Shown here one piece after another: positions 63,290-64,000 of a stretch of 64,000 bases of DNA. The stretch's first letter is position 1, and each line of letters begins with the position of its first letter. The position numbers and the translations under genes are program-made. Origin of the DNA: Hydractinia symbiolongicarpus (taxonomy: Eukaryota; Cnidaria; Hydrozoa; Anthoathecata; Hydractiniidae); contig NC_079882.1 in the NCBI RefSeq assembly GCF_029227915.1, positions 11,966,001 through 12,030,000 of the forward strand, given 5' to 3'. The notes beneath the pieces were generated by a model. The model worked only from the letters and a program-made list of their open reading frames with translations, was not told the DNA's origin and searched no databases.

Positions 63290-63830
63290 GGAAGTCATCT
63301 AAATGATGTTTTAGGCCAAAATTGGTATTTGTTTTCAACAAAATTTGGCACACTTAATAAAAAAAGTATGTTGAACATAATGGTGACATCATAATTTTGA
63401 TTTCTTGTTACCTAAATGTCATTTTAGGCCAAAATTGATCCAAAAATTAACACTACTTTATTTTTGACAAAATTTGGCACAGTTAACAAAAAAAGTATGC
63501 TGAACATGATGGTGACATCAAAATTTTGTTTTTTTGCCACCTTAAATGTCATTTTAGGCCAAAATTGGTCCAAAAATTAAAACCACTACATTTTCGGCCA
63601 AATTTGGCACAGTTAACAAATAAAGTACGCTGAAAATAATGATGATACAAAAGTTTGATTTTTTGTCACCTAAATGTCATTTCGGGCCAAAATTTGTCCA
63701 AAAATTAAAACTACTTTATTTTCGACAAAAATTGGCACAGTTAATAAAAAAGTATGCTGAAAATGATGGTCGTATCAAAATTTTGATTTTTTGTCAACTA
63801 AATGCTGTTGAAGACCATAAACGTTTCAAT
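63290..63830. repeat. four tandem copies of a 130-bp unit
   Basis: The phrase 'ttggcacagttaa' (one variant ttggcacacttaa) occurs near 63344, 63474, 63604 and 63732. Each is followed by 'aaaaagtatgctgaa' and 'gatggtgacatcaaaatttt' variants, then 'cctaaatgtcattttaggcc'. The spacing is 128-130 bases. The frame at 63639-63854 is a by-product. Confidence 0.9.
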
Positions 63831-64000
63831 CGCAAGACTTTCAACCATAAATGATAGGCTGTATTTTTTGTTAACAATTTCCTTTAAAATGTGAGTTTAT
63901 TATGACACGTTTCGTTTTGTTTGCATTTGTTGTAAGATATAATGTCACTTGTGTGCTTTATCTTCAGAGCTTCATGCACCAAACCTCTTCGAATGTTTGG

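Overview
This is an AT-rich window of animal nuclear DNA. Its protein genes are metazoan types with spliceosomal introns (XPF/ERCC4 nuclease, translation initiation factor eIF5B, a BTG/Tob antiproliferative factor, and an OBI1/RNF219-like RING ubiquitin ligase). It also carries decayed LINE, Ty3/Gypsy, Penelope-like and hAT elements and several tandem arrays. The general style (short AT-rich introns, AG acceptors a few bases before start codons as in spliced-leader species, repeat content) suggests a cnidarian, perhaps a hydrozoan. That placement is inference; no species can be named from the sequence alone.

Layout. 1-4.9 kb: intergenic DNA with a 5'-truncated, broken LINE on the minus strand. 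4.9-7.4 kb (+): a complete one-exon ERCC4/XPF gene. 7.9-9.6 kb (+): a PI-PLC X-like phosphodiesterase gene with a clear 3' exon and an uncertain 5' part. 11.06-19.33 kb (-): a complete eIF5B gene that I resolve into 23 exons and 1,188 codons with consistent phases throughout; it converges on the PLC-like gene. 20-25 kb: repeats, including a Penelope-like 3' fragment, a 1.6-kb foldback element with long inverted termini and another copy nested inside, and a run of 22 G. 26.07-26.58 kb (-): a one-exon BTG family gene. 26.6-39.8 kb: a gene-poor stretch. 39.8-42.2 kb (-): a decayed Ty3/Gypsy element with an unusually short LTR-like end. 43.4-43.9 kb: two tRNA-like sequences in opposite orientation. 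44.3-46.8 kb: about 22 copies of a 115-bp satellite. 47.9 kb: a hAT transposase C-terminal remnant. 49.2-60.8 kb (-): an OBI1/RNF219-like gene with five exons seen, an 8.8-kb intron and a first exon that was not found. 63.3-63.8 kb: four copies of a 130-bp tandem repeat.

How the genes relate. They are unlinked housekeeping or regulatory functions (DNA repair, translation initiation, mRNA turnover and proliferation control, replication-origin ubiquitylation), and I see no functional cluster. The one shared architectural feature is an AG splice-acceptor-like site 8-12 nt before the start codon of ERCC4, eIF5B and BTG, and before the ATG that may start the PLC-like gene. This would fit spliced-leader trans-splicing. 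I found no convincing new multi-gene system. The most notable items are the trans-splicing pattern, the intronless ERCC4 gene, the satellite with two palindromes per unit, and the nested foldback element.
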